DNA of 62,437 bases, taken from assembly GCA_002787235.1 (NCBI GenBank), contig PCWG01000033.1, forward strand, positions 1 through 62,437, written 5' to 3'. Under the pieces are notes generated by a model. That model searched no databases. It was not told the DNA's origin and saw nothing but the letters and a program-made list of their open reading frames with translations. This document shows, one piece after another, positions 7,675 through 16,118 of the stretch. How positions within the stretch are numbered: the first letter of the stretch is position 1; the number at the start of each line of letters is the position of its first letter. The position numbers and the translations under genes were made by a program. Source of the stretch: Nitrospinae bacterium CG11_big_fil_rev_8_21_14_0_20_45_15. Lineage in GTDB: Bacteria; Nitrospinota; Nitrospinia; Nitrospinales; VA-1.

Positions 7675-8208
7675 TTAAGGGGTTGCAGTACGTACCAGAC
7701 GGATAAAGGCATCGGTGCCATCGACTTTATCCTGATAACTGCTACCGCCCTCATCTTTATAGGATACCACCATCGCTTTGTCTTTTTTCTCTGCGCTGGT
7801 CCATGTGCTCCAGCCGGGGCCTTGTGGGAAGATCGGATCGATGAAAATTTTATCGCCATCTTTATCCAGATTGCGTTTGCGCCGGTTGTAAAGTGTCTGT
7901 GCTTCTTCGACGGTAGGGAGACGCCAATCGGTATATCCTGCAAACTTTCTATTGTTCATTCGCTGAACAAATTCGCTCGCGGTATACCAGTTCACCCATT
8001 GTTTGAACATCTGCCAATAATCGTTACGCATCCATAGCAGACCCGTATTTTTATCAAGAATGGTCGCATTTTCAAACTCAAGCAATTGTCCATCGGCAGA
8101 GCGGGAAACAGGAGCTCCGATATCTCCCGCAAAAGCTAAGGAAGTGTTCAAGCAGAGGCAGATCAAAAATGTTCCCAATAAAAATTTTACGCTGATACTT
8201 GACTTCAT
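7675..8208 (-). CDS. Exported DUF1566 (Lcl C-terminal-like) protein
   Basis: Starting at the ATG at 8208, the product is about 177 residues: a signal peptide (ending SLAFAG), then a DUF1566 domain identified by DKNTGLLWMRN, GYTDWRLPTVEEA and a C-terminal DAFIRLVR. DUF1566 is a lectin-like/FGE-like surface domain, usually of unknown ligand. A longer reading frame upstream exists, but the start at 8208 gives a clean signal peptide and has a GGGG-containing ribosome site. It precedes the DUF1264 gene on the same strand. Confidence 0.78.
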   Translation of the reverse strand: MKSSISVKFLLGTFLICLCLNTSLAFAGDIGAPVSRSADGQLLEFENATILDKNTGLLWMRNDYWQMFKQWVNWYTASEFVQRMNNRKFAGYTDWRLPTVEEAQTLYNRRKRNLDKDGDKIFIDPIFPQGPGWSTWTSAEKKDKAMVVSYKDEGGSSYQDKVDGTDAFIRLVRTATP

Positions 8209-8405
8209 AAGTTCAATTCCCCTGATGACTGAGAGCCCTCTTAAAAAATCCTGAAAGTTCTTCAAAGGACGATATGATATGTTTAAGTAAGAAAATACGT
8301 TTGTACCTAAATTGTCTATTGGCATCCATGAGTTTGTCAACAGTATATCGCACTGCCAAAACTGTCCTCAAGAAAGTTTTATTTTTCTGACAAGGAGAAC
8401 TGTTC

Positions 8406-9044
8406 ATGAAAACCACACAATTGAAACGATGGATCCCGTTAATGGCGATTGTTTTGATATGGATTCTAGGAGTTTTCCAAGCGCAGGCAAAACCTAAAGA
8501 TAAAGATCGCTGGAATGAAAAATACAACACTGAAACCTTTATTTTTGGTGAAAAACCAACGCGTTTCATCGCTGAAAATTATGACCTTTTAGGTAAAGGA
8601 AAAGTTCTCGACCTGGCTATGGGTGAAGGCCGCAATGCGGTTTTTCTGGCAACGAAGGGATTCGATGTGCTAGGAATGGATATTTCCGAAAAGGGGCTTG
8701 AAAAAGCACATGCGCTTGCGAAAGCCAATGGAGTTTCTATTGAAACAAAAGTTGTTGATCTCGAAAATACGAAGTTGGAAAAAGACAGTTATGACAGCAT
8801 CATTTGCACTTATTTTTTGCAACGAGATTTGTTTCAACAAATGAAAACAGCCGTAAAATCCGGGGGGCGAATATTGGTGGAGACTTACAATGTGGATTAT
8901 CTCAATTATTCGAGTTTTCCCCGAAAATATTTATTGGAAACCAACGAACTGCTTGATATCTTCAAGGATTTTAAAATCATCCGCTATGAAGCTTACGACA
9001 ATGGCAAGGAAGCCTATTCTGCAATCATCGCAGAACGGCCTTAA
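8406..9044 (+). CDS. Class I SAM methyltransferase with an export signal
   Basis: Residues 1-28 form a textbook signal peptide or anchor (basic start, long hydrophobic run, AQA before KP). The remainder is a compact class I methyltransferase with VLDLAMGEGRNA (67-78), GMDIS at the end of strand 2 and a TehB-like layout beginning DRWNEKYNTETFIFGEKP. Cytosolic relatives normally start at that point, so the signal looks added. SAM is not known to be available in the periplasm; the protein may be membrane-anchored facing the cytoplasm. Substrate unknown. AAGGAG lies just upstream of the ATG. Confidence 0.8.
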   Translation: MKTTQLKRWIPLMAIVLIWILGVFQAQAKPKDKDRWNEKYNTETFIFGEKPTRFIAENYDLLGKGKVLDLAMGEGRNAVFLATKGFDVLGMDISEKGLEKAHALAKANGVSIETKVVDLENTKLEKDSYDSIICTYFLQRDLFQQMKTAVKSGGRILVETYNVDYLNYSSFPRKYLLETNELLDIFKDFKIIRYEAYDNGKEAYSAIIAERP

Positions 9045-9053
9045 TATTCCACT

Positions 9054-10022
9054 GTGAACCAGGTCGAACGTTGTTTCATCACACTCGCCAATGCCTTTCC
9101 TGTCTGGGTCGTATCCGGTGCATTGCTGGCGTTGTGGATGCCGGAAACGGCATTGTGGTTCAAGTCTGGCTGGATTCCGTATTTTCTCGGCATCATCATG
9201 TTGAGCATGGGCTTGACGCTGGACTGGCCTGATTTCCGAAAGACTCTGCAAACACCACGCTTGTTGATTCTCGGTGTCGGACTGCAGTACCTCATCATGC
9301 CCTTGATGGGCTTGGCGGTATCTCTGCTGTTTCATCTGCCGCTGGATTTCATGATCGGGGTCATTCTGGTTGCCTGTTGTCCGGGTGGAACCGCTTCAAA
9401 CGTGGTTTGTTTCATTGCCCGCGCCAACGTCGCATTGTCCGTGAGCTTGACCACAGTTTCCACGTTGCTCGCAGTTATTCTCACACCTCTGTTAACCACT
9501 CTGCTCATCGAGCCGCTGTCAGAAGAGTTGACGGGAACTGCTTTGCAAGTGGATACATTGGGGTTGCTTCTGAGTACCTTTAAAGTGGTGATATTGCCGG
9601 TGACGCTTGGTGTCTTGCTGAATCATTTTTTTCATCCGATGGTGCAAAAAATCAATCCCTACACTCCGTTGCTGGCGGTGTTGTCCATCGTTTTTATTGT
9701 TGATTTTATCCTCGCGGTAAAAAAAGATGCCATCATCGAATCGGGAGCTTCCCTGATTATGGCGATCGTTCTGCTTCATCTGATGGGATTTGTTCTGGGT
9801 TATGTGATTTCACGCTGGATGAAATTTCCAGATCGCGATGCGCAAACGGTTTCGATTGAAGTGGGGATGCAAAATTCGGGACTGGCGACCGAACTGGCAC
9901 GTTCCAATTTTCCGGGATTTGGATTGGCAACCGTTCCCGGTGCGATTTCAGCACTCACGCATTGCGTGTTGGGTAGCATTGCCGCTGGACTGTGTCGTCT
10001 TACGAACAAAAGAATAGGTTGA
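9054..10022 (+). CDS. Bile acid:sodium symporter (BASS) family transporter
   Basis: About 322 residues with roughly nine hydrophobic segments. The GLTL and VACCPGGTASNVVCFIA segments are the family's conserved ion/substrate-site signature, and a later EVGMQNSGLA is the second. BASS proteins import organic acids with sodium; bacterial substrates range from pantoate to keto acids, and none can be chosen here. It starts with GTG nine nt after the methyltransferase gene and lacks a clear ribosome site of its own, suggesting coupling to that gene. Confidence 0.88.
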   Translation: MNQVERCFITLANAFPVWVVSGALLALWMPETALWFKSGWIPYFLGIIMLSMGLTLDWPDFRKTLQTPRLLILGVGLQYLIMPLMGLAVSLLFHLPLDFMIGVILVACCPGGTASNVVCFIARANVALSVSLTTVSTLLAVILTPLLTTLLIEPLSEELTGTALQVDTLGLLLSTFKVVILPVTLGVLLNHFFHPMVQKINPYTPLLAVLSIVFIVDFILAVKKDAIIESGASLIMAIVLLHLMGFVLGYVISRWMKFPDRDAQTVSIEVGMQNSGLATELARSNFPGFGLATVPGAISALTHCVLGSIAAGLCRLTNKRIG

Positions 10023-10058
10023 GAAAAAAGATGGCAAGAGTCGGGGTTAAGCCATCTG
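10023..10058 (-). terminator. Rho-independent terminator of the glycan operon
   Basis: Read on the minus strand, AGATGGC and GCCATCT form a 7-bp stem with a 15-nt loop followed directly by a run of T. It lies just downstream of the minus-strand methyltransferase and also close after the plus-strand BASS gene. Confidence 0.6.
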
Positions 10059-10075
10059 TTTCAAAGACGTGAATG

Positions 10076-10702
10076 CTAACGCTTGTGTGTTTTTATCGCT
10101 TTGAAGGCCCAGCCTATGGCGAACATTTCCGGCCATAAGGCGGTTGCCTGCGAAAATATTTTTTGTTTGATGGGGCTGGACAAAATAGGCACTTCCGCGA
10201 CTTCAGTTTCTATCACGAATCCGGCAGATTGAATCAAATCGCGTGCTGTCTGGAGTGTGTAGAAGTGAAGGTGTGTTCGGTCGAGAATGCCTTGGTCCTG
10301 ATATTCCCATTGACCGCAGAGGAGTCCCAGACGATTGGTCCAGAACGCGACATTGGGCAAGGATACGATCAACGTTGCTTCTTCGTTCATAAGAGAGCCG
10401 ACTTTTCGTAATAGTTCCGAAGGATTCTGCAAATGTTCCAGCACATCGGCGAATATCAGTGCCGAGTAATCCCCATAAGAGACAGAGGTCGCAGGATTTT
10501 CCACATCCCTTTCCCAAAGGTTACGGTACGACCTGCGTCGATCTCCAAGACGTGCTAAGGAAATATCCACGCCATCAACCGCTTGTCGATCCGAGGTCAC
10601 AGCCAGAGCCAGTTCGCCACCGCCGCACCCGACATCTAACAGCGTTTGCGCCGGACCCGCCAATTGTGCCAGTAAATCGTATTTAGCCGAGGAAGTTCGC
10701 AT
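10076..10702 (-). CDS. Class I SAM methyltransferase in surface-glycan operon
   Basis: A cytoplasmic methyltransferase of about 208 residues with motif I LLDVGCGGGELA, DGVDIS, then ADVLEHLQNP and a SLPNVAFWTNR segment typical of Ubi/glycan-type methyltransferases. Its ATG lies 5 nt after the NeuB-like gene stop and no ribosome site is evident, implying coupled translation. Position last in a wzx-neuB transcript suggests a sugar or lipid-linked glycan as acceptor; this is inferred from context. Confidence 0.78.
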   Translation of the reverse strand: MRTSSAKYDLLAQLAGPAQTLLDVGCGGGELALAVTSDRQAVDGVDISLARLGDRRRSYRNLWERDVENPATSVSYGDYSALIFADVLEHLQNPSELLRKVGSLMNEEATLIVSLPNVAFWTNRLGLLCGQWEYQDQGILDRTHLHFYTLQTARDLIQSAGFVIETEVAEVPILSSPIKQKIFSQATALWPEMFAIGWAFKAIKTHKR

Positions 10703-10707
10703 GGGGG

Positions 10708-11772
10708 TCAGTTGGATTTGTTGGGCGATTCGATGCTATCCCAGACAATGGTTTCTTCAGCTGTGATATCCGTACGGGCTCGACAGCCGATGAGTTGTTC
10801 CATTTCTTCAGGCGGAATCCCCGTTCCGGGCCGTTTGACAGAAATCATATCGGGTTCAATGATGGTTCCTGCCGCGATATCGACTCTGGCGGTGAGGCTC
10901 CTTCGTGCCGAACGTTTCACGGGAATCTCTGAATTTTGAAGCGATTTTTCAGCAGAGCCTAATGTTTCAAAAATTCGCAATGCGCCAGATTTCAAAGCCC
11001 GCAACTCATCGGGTTCGATGGATAAAGCCTGATCGACACCGGGCGAATTGCGATTGAGGGTGAAGTGTTTTTCGATCATCACCGCGCCCAGTGCTATGGC
11101 CGATAAAGCGGAGGTCATGTCTTCGGTGTGATCCGAAAGTCCGACAGGCGTTTGCAGACGTTCGCGCAGAACGGGCAGGCAATTCAGATTCATTTCCTTG
11201 CGCTCGGCGGGGTAATGCGAAACACAATGCAGGATGACAATGCGATCGTTTCCTTCCTCACGTATAGCAGTAACCGCTTTCTCCACTTCCTCTAAAGAAC
11301 TGGCACCTGTGGACAAGATGATGGGTTTTTTAAGACGAGCGGTTTGTCGGAGGAAGTCCAGCCAGGTCAAATCCGGTGACGCAATTTTGTAGGCGGGACA
11401 ATTCAGGTCTTCGAGCATTTGCAGTGATGCCGAGTCGAAAGCTGCTGAAAACAGGGGGATGTCCAGTTCGTGTGCATAACGAAACAACCCTTCGTATTCC
11501 TCGCGCTTCAATTCAAAGCGTTTGAAAAACTCGAAGAAAGGAATCGTGATTCCCGGATGGTCGGGATCTTCGGCCATTACTTTTTTCGAGATCATTTCTT
11601 CCGCGATGAATGTTTGCAACTTGACCGCATCGGCTCCGTTTTCTTTTGCAGAGAGGATCATCCGCCGGGCAAGCTCCACGTCGCCGTTGTGATTGAGGCC
11701 TATTTCGGCGACGATCCAGGGTGGCAGGCCGGGACCGATCATTTTTCCGCAGAATTCAAAGGTAGCTGTCAT
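10708..11772 (-). CDS. NeuB-family nonulosonic (sialic-like) acid synthase
   Basis: About 354 residues. A TIM barrel (1-~275) begins with the NeuB signature WIVAEIGLNHNGD and contains KLQTF, FSAAFD, KIASPDL, STGAS, HCVSHYPA, GLSDHT and EKHFTLN; a SAF/antifreeze-like domain (about 290-345) follows. Such enzymes condense phosphoenolpyruvate with a hexosamine derivative to make N-acetylneuraminate, legionaminate or pseudaminate. The substrate cannot be fixed from sequence reading. No activation (NeuA) or epimerase gene lies nearby, so the rest of the pathway must be elsewhere. Wzx is 15 nt upstream. Confidence 0.88.
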   Translation of the reverse strand: MTATFEFCGKMIGPGLPPWIVAEIGLNHNGDVELARRMILSAKENGADAVKLQTFIAEEMISKKVMAEDPDHPGITIPFFEFFKRFELKREEYEGLFRYAHELDIPLFSAAFDSASLQMLEDLNCPAYKIASPDLTWLDFLRQTARLKKPIILSTGASSLEEVEKAVTAIREEGNDRIVILHCVSHYPAERKEMNLNCLPVLRERLQTPVGLSDHTEDMTSALSAIALGAVMIEKHFTLNRNSPGVDQALSIEPDELRALKSGALRIFETLGSAEKSLQNSEIPVKRSARRSLTARVDIAAGTIIEPDMISVKRPGTGIPPEEMEQLIGCRARTDITAEETIVWDSIESPNKSN

Positions 11773-11787
11773 GGGGATCGCTTTAAG

Positions 11788-13317
11788 TTATTGGGTTTGA
11801 GAATCGGAAGAAGTTTCAAGAGATCGTACAAAAATCCCGACTCGTTTGCCCCAGCCGGGAAATGATTCTTCGATTTTTGTTTGCCACTCGCTATTGAGTG
11901 GTTTGAACCAAACGAGTGCTGTAAAGAATGATATCAAATAGAGCAGGGCGTTCAAAGCCAGAGAATCGATTCCTGCCATGGACAGGCCCACTCCGGGAAC
12001 AGCCGCTGAGATACAAAGGAGAAGTCTCTCAAGCATAGCCCGCAAGGCCGGAACCACGTCAAACTCACCCGCCAGGGCATGCAGTTGTCGCAACACCATA
12101 TAAAGCATGGACACACCGGTTCCTGCAACCGCTCCCATGGCTCCGTAGGTGGGGATGAGTATAAAATTCAATGCCAGATTCAGGATGCTGGCCTCGGCCG
12201 TAGAGCGCAAGGCCATTTGGCGACGTTGCAGAACGAATAAAAGGGAGTAGCTGAAGTTGATCCCGAGTACGGTTTGCAATCCTGCAAAAATAGCGAAAGC
12301 GATCAAAAGAGGACTCGCTTTGGTAAAGTCACTGCCATATATGAATTGTAAAATCGGCTCGGCATTGAAAATAAAAAATGCGTAAATGGGTGCGGTCAAA
12401 AAACAGGCGATGCCCAGAATATCCTGAAACAGACGTTCCAATCCCGCACGGGCGGATCGTGCAAAAGTTTCCGAAAATAAAGAAAGTGCCATGGGCGCGA
12501 CACCGATGAGAAGGAAAGCCATCATGCCGCCCAGCCCGGTGGCGAGATGGTAAAATCCGATGCTTGCGGATTCAATATGAAAAAAATTCATGAGAACGAT
12601 ATCGCTTTGCGTCATCAAACCAAACCCGAGCAGTGCGATGAGCCAGGAGTTGATCGCAAGACCCAGAGCATCGCCCGCAGGGGGGCGTTCTCTGGGCGCG
12701 CCCCATTCGTGGTGACCCCATAAGAAATAGAGGAGCAGGTTGATGCCAACGGAAAGAATATAGGCGAGCATGACACCGCGTACACCCAAGTCCAGAAAGA
12801 TGAACAGGCCGAGAAAAATGAGGTTCAAAAATGCGCAGGAGGTTTCGGCGATGGTGATGAGCCGATACTTCAAACGCGTCATGAACAGGGAACTCATGAA
12901 CGAATCGAGAGTGATCGCCAGAAAATAAAAGGCCAGCGTTCCCCGGTATTCGGTCAGTTCCACTCGACCGATCATCTCTGCATAGATCGGAAAAAGAAGA
13001 TAAATTGCGGCAAATAAAACGGCTGAACTGGCAAACCGTATTTTCAGCAGACGAAAAGTTAACCAGCGTGCTTGCGCTCCGCTGGGATCTTGCACGTCAA
13101 GCTCGGGTAAATTTTTATTGAGAGCCGTTTCGAGACCCATCGCATTGAGCAGTCTCACAAACACCGGTACGGCCAGCAAGCTTGCGTAAATGCCTAGCTG
13201 ATCTTTGCCCAGATACCGTGTGAGCAAAATGGAAATGACGAACAACTGGAGGTGGACGACGATTTTTCCGACAGTGGTCCAGGGTAGATTGGAAATGAAA
13301 CGGTGGAGGGGAGACAA
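11788..13317 (-). CDS. Wzx-type polysaccharide/O-antigen flippase
   Basis: About 509 residues with some 12-14 hydrophobic helices, starting SNLPWTTVGKIVVHLQLF and VISILLTRYLGKDQLGIYA, as in MOP-superfamily polysaccharide flippases (PST/RfbX). It should move lipid-linked glycan units across the inner membrane. The start is TTG with a GAGAG sequence a few nt before it; no ATG is available near the N-terminus. It heads the minus-strand glycan operon with the NeuB-like and methyltransferase genes. Confidence 0.88.
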   Translation of the reverse strand: MSPLHRFISNLPWTTVGKIVVHLQLFVISILLTRYLGKDQLGIYASLLAVPVFVRLLNAMGLETALNKNLPELDVQDPSGAQARWLTFRLLKIRFASSAVLFAAIYLLFPIYAEMIGRVELTEYRGTLAFYFLAITLDSFMSSLFMTRLKYRLITIAETSCAFLNLIFLGLFIFLDLGVRGVMLAYILSVGINLLLYFLWGHHEWGAPRERPPAGDALGLAINSWLIALLGFGLMTQSDIVLMNFFHIESASIGFYHLATGLGGMMAFLLIGVAPMALSLFSETFARSARAGLERLFQDILGIACFLTAPIYAFFIFNAEPILQFIYGSDFTKASPLLIAFAIFAGLQTVLGINFSYSLLFVLQRRQMALRSTAEASILNLALNFILIPTYGAMGAVAGTGVSMLYMVLRQLHALAGEFDVVPALRAMLERLLLCISAAVPGVGLSMAGIDSLALNALLYLISFFTALVWFKPLNSEWQTKIEESFPGWGKRVGIFVRSLETSSDSQTQ

Positions 13318-13509
13318 GGCACTCTCACTTGAAAAAAAATGGCGAGCGAATTTTACCTGGTTTCGCCAGAGGGTTAGCGTGCGATGTCAAAACATTTTTG
13401 TGCATTGTATTGGCTTTCCCCTTGTTTGCTGTTTGGGATTTCCTGGTAGCGGCGCTATATTATGATCGGTTCAGATAATGATCATCTTTAAATTAATGGA
13501 GGAAACTCG

Positions 13510-13791
13510 ATGCCTGTTTACAATGTTCTGGTCGTTTCTCAATTCAATGAAATTGAGGAAGATGCCAGAAAAGAAATTATACACCGATTGGAAGAGCACG
13601 GTATGGAATCCATCCCCACTATTGAAGGGCTTTGGGAAATGAACTGCGAAGCGGCAGATGAAACCGATGCAAAGGACAAGGCCATAGAAACATTTGTGAA
13701 TATTTGCAGGACTTATCCTTTCGAGTTGCGACTGGTTGCGCAATGTGGAACCTCGCAAATCCTGCGTCGAAAAAAGAAATTCGAGCCGTGA
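13510..13791 (+). CDS. Small hypothetical cytoplasmic protein
   Basis: A 93-residue acidic protein with no family I recognise. It has an N-terminal strand (MPVYNVLVVSQF), a helix, and repeated alpha/beta-like pattern that could be a ferredoxin-like fold. No signal peptide or membrane segment is present. A strong GGAGG lies 7-12 nt before the ATG, so expression is likely efficient. It is a lone gene between the divergent wzx and a convergent parvulin. Confidence 0.65.
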   Translation: MPVYNVLVVSQFNEIEEDARKEIIHRLEEHGMESIPTIEGLWEMNCEAADETDAKDKAIETFVNICRTYPFELRLVAQCGTSQILRRKKKFEP

Positions 13792-13802
13792 ACATGAAAC
13801 TG

Positions 13803-13827
13803 GAGCCCCGTTGTCATGATGGGGCTC
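13803..13827. terminator. Hairpin between convergent genes
   Basis: GAGCCCC and GGGGCTC arms with an 11-nt loop lie just after the small hypothetical gene and about 60 nt from the end of the convergent parvulin gene. There is no T tract on either side, so it could be a bidirectional, inefficient terminator. Confidence 0.5.
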
Positions 13828-13884
13828 AAGTGTTTGCTATAGACTTTTGTGTGCGTTCCCGTTTGTTATTGTAAGTGACACTTT

Positions 13885-14280
13885 TCAAAGTCGGCGGGTG
13901 GCGTATTCTTGAGAAATCAGAACGAGGTGATAACCCTGGCTGGTTTTGACAGGACCGAAAAGAATGCCTTTTAGCAGGGTCATTTTTTCCGACGCTTCGC
14001 GAACGATTGTTTCCAGTTCGTGATTTGCTAAAGTAAAATATTCTCCTGCAGGGGATGATAAGCTACCGGGGGACACTTTTTCCCAGTCGAGCTCAATCCA
14101 TCCCAAGTTGCCACCGTCGTCTTTCGATTCGCATATGCTGTATTTTTCAGCCAGACGCATTAGCATTTGAACACGATCTTTTGCACTGGGGAGGCTATCG
14201 ATGGTTTCTTTAAGAAGATTGGCTACCGTTTCTTTTTCTACAACGATGTGACGCAGTTGAATTTGGTGCGAACCTGACAT
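13885..14280 (-). CDS. Parvulin-type (PpiC) peptidyl-prolyl isomerase, cytoplasmic
   Basis: About 131 residues without a signal peptide. The parvulin pattern is visible: LRHIVVEKETVANLL at the start, a KYSICESKDDGGNLGWIE segment, and GPVKTSQGYHLVLIS at the end. Between them, the usual short region is replaced by a longer stretch (about 75-110). Parvulins accelerate cis/trans proline isomerisation. Client unknown. Divergent from maf. Confidence 0.78.
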   Translation of the reverse strand: MSGSHQIQLRHIVVEKETVANLLKETIDSLPSAKDRVQMLMRLAEKYSICESKDDGGNLGWIELDWEKVSPGSLSSPAGEYFTLANHELETIVREASEKMTLLKGILFGPVKTSQGYHLVLISQEYATRRL

Positions 14281-14366
14281 TATGTTGAAACTCCATCCTG
14301 AAAATTATTTTAACTAATTGAACCCACTGCATTCTATCTTAGTTTGCCTGACTTGAAAATCCTATA

Positions 14367-14942
14367 ATGTCCTTTTTTGAAATCGAAATTATTCTAGCTT
14401 CAAAATCACCACGTCGAGCTGAAATTCTCGAATCGATGGGTTTGAAATTCCGCGTTGTCCCCAGTCTTGCAGATGAAGTGATTCGAGACGATCTCACTCC
14501 CGCAGAAAATGCACGCGTTCTTGCCGAGGCGAAAGCATTGGCGGTCAGTTCTTTGCATCCGGGGAGTTTTGTTTTGGGAGCCGATACTCTGGTGGTCCTG
14601 GGTGACGAAATCATCGGCAAACCGCGTGACAAAAATCACGCGATCGAGATACTCCGGCTTTTGAGTGGAAAAACTCACAATGTTGCAACCGGTATCGCCG
14701 TAGCTCTTGGCGACGTGGTTGTGGGTCAAACGGTGGTGTCTCAGGTAACCTTTCACTCTTTGACGGACAATCAAATTGCTGATTATGTTGCTACAGGAGA
14801 GCCCATGGATAAGGCAGGGGCTTATGCCATTCAGGGACTGGGAAAGGCCTTGACGGCAGGTTACGAAGGCTCGTGGTCCAACATCGTCGGCCTGCCTGTG
14901 GAAGAGACGAGGCATCTTTTGAATAAGGCAATGAGTCTTTAA
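14367..14942 (+). CDS. maf: Maf-family nucleoside triphosphate pyrophosphatase
   Basis: 191 residues with the Maf hallmarks: ILASKSPRRAEIL near the start, VLGADTLVVLGDEIIGKP (about 69-86, catalytic Asp73) and the GKTHNVATGIAV segment. Maf proteins hydrolyse non-canonical or canonical dNTP/NTPs to monophosphates and have been linked to septum control. Length and motifs are complete. It is monocistronic, with a hairpin downstream. Confidence 0.93.
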   Translation: MSFFEIEIILASKSPRRAEILESMGLKFRVVPSLADEVIRDDLTPAENARVLAEAKALAVSSLHPGSFVLGADTLVVLGDEIIGKPRDKNHAIEILRLLSGKTHNVATGIAVALGDVVVGQTVVSQVTFHSLTDNQIADYVATGEPMDKAGAYAIQGLGKALTAGYEGSWSNIVGLPVEETRHLLNKAMSL

Positions 14943-15015
14943 TGAAAGTGCCGGGATTAAAAAACCTTGACATATCAAGCCGATCGGGAGTTCATTTTTT
15001 ATTGACCCAATAAAA

Positions 15016-15042
15016 AGCACTTGCGGAAACTCAAGAAGTGCT
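15016..15042 (+). terminator. Hairpin downstream of maf
   Basis: AGCACTT and AAGTGCT arms enclose a 13-nt loop and the right arm is followed by TCT and then A-rich sequence. It is about 75 nt after maf; likely a weak intrinsic terminator. Confidence 0.4.
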
Positions 15043-15120
15043 TCTAAAATAGGCGATGGTAAATTGTTTGCGATGGATTCATTCTTTTCACTAGAGTGGT
15101 TTGGAATAGGTATTTGAGCG

Positions 15121-15324
15121 ATGATAAAAATTCACGGATATTGTCATAAATGCAAGGCCCCTGTTTTTCTGGAGTCGACGATGGATGCTCTGGGAAATAC
15201 TGTGTCGATTTTGCATTGCTGGAACGGGCACTATCACTGGATCAACATCGACAACCTCAGCGAAGATCTTCCTCCAGAGACTCGAAAGCATATTGTTGAG
15301 CAAATTTCTTTTTTTACGGTCTGA
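15121..15324 (+). CDS. Small zinc-ribbon-like protein
   Basis: A 67-residue protein with CHKC near the N-terminus and CWNGHYH about 22 residues later, a spacing suitable for a single zinc site. No family is recognised. Its TGA stop overlaps the start of the next gene (TGATG), so the two are translationally coupled; it may act with that exported SUMF-like protein or merely share its transcript. Confidence 0.65.
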   Translation: MIKIHGYCHKCKAPVFLESTMDALGNTVSILHCWNGHYHWINIDNLSEDLPPETRKHIVEQISFFTV

Positions 15325-16118
15325 TGATTTCTAGACATCCATTTCATCTCTTTGGTGTGGCACTCATCCTTTGGCTGGTTTTTATTTCCCCCACACTGTC
15401 CAACTCTGCACCACTTCCTGTTCCGCCGCCGGGGATGGTTTATATTCCTGAAGGATATGCACAGGTGGGTGACTCTTCAGGTGCGGATGATGCACGCCCC
15501 ATGCATTTTGTTTCCACATCTGCATACTTTATGGATAAGTATGAAGTGAGCAATTCAGAGTATTCCGTGTTTGTCGCTGAGACGGGCCATATCAAACCGC
15601 GTTATTGGGATGACGATCGTTTCAATCAACCCGATCAACCTGTTGTGGGCGTGAGCTGGGAAGATGCCATGACCTACGCACATTGGAAGGGCGGAAGGCT
15701 TCCCACGGAAGCAGAATGGGAAAAGGCCGCACGCGGTGACGATGGCCGCCCTTATCCCTGGGGACGTAAATGGGACAAAGGATCTGCATTTTATTTCCTC
15801 AATATTTTTGGAGAAGTGGATCAGTACAAGCAGACCGCCCCGGTTGATTATTATCAATCGGGAGCCAGTCCTTACGGTGTCTATAATATGGCCGGCAATG
15901 TTTGGGAGTGGTGTTTGGACTGGTACGATCCCAACTATTACAAGACGAGTCCGGAATTCAATCCTGAAGGTCCTCTGAAGCCACTAAAAATGAAAGTTTT
16001 ACGTGGCGGGTCCTGGATCAATTCCATCGACAGTGTGACGACCTACCACAGGGCACGTAACTACCCCAGTGTGAAAAACGAAATCTACGGATTCAGGACC
16101 GTAATACCTATCCGGTGA
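15324..16118 (+). CDS. Exported SUMF/FGE-like domain protein without active-site cysteines
   Basis: A signal peptide (about 1-27) precedes a complete sulfatase-modifying-factor fold: GMVYIPEG, DKYEVSNSEY, PVVGVSWEDAMTYAHWKGGR, LPTEAEWEKAARG, YPWG, NMAGNVWEWC and VLRGGSWINS ending YGFRTV. In true formylglycine-generating enzymes cysteines occupy the stretch after RGGS; here it reads INSIDSVTTYHRAR, so sulfatase activation is unlikely. No sulfatase gene is near. Such domains otherwise serve as binding modules or in varied oxidative chemistry. Both its ends overlap neighbouring genes. Confidence 0.85.
   Translation: MISRHPFHLFGVALILWLVFISPTLSNSAPLPVPPPGMVYIPEGYAQVGDSSGADDARPMHFVSTSAYFMDKYEVSNSEYSVFVAETGHIKPRYWDDDRFNQPDQPVVGVSWEDAMTYAHWKGGRLPTEAEWEKAARGDDGRPYPWGRKWDKGSAFYFLNIFGEVDQYKQTAPVDYYQSGASPYGVYNMAGNVWEWCLDWYDPNYYKTSPEFNPEGPLKPLKMKVLRGGSWINSIDSVTTYHRARNYPSVKNEIYGFRTVIPIR

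Noticed and set aside
14406-15020. Long open frame on the minus strand opposite maf (about 200 codons)
   Set aside because: It lies opposite the well-supported maf gene, has no recognisable motif, and its composition is that expected for an antisense shadow.
15324-16118. Functional formylglycine-generating enzyme
   Set aside because: The cysteines required for catalysis are missing and no sulfatase gene is near.
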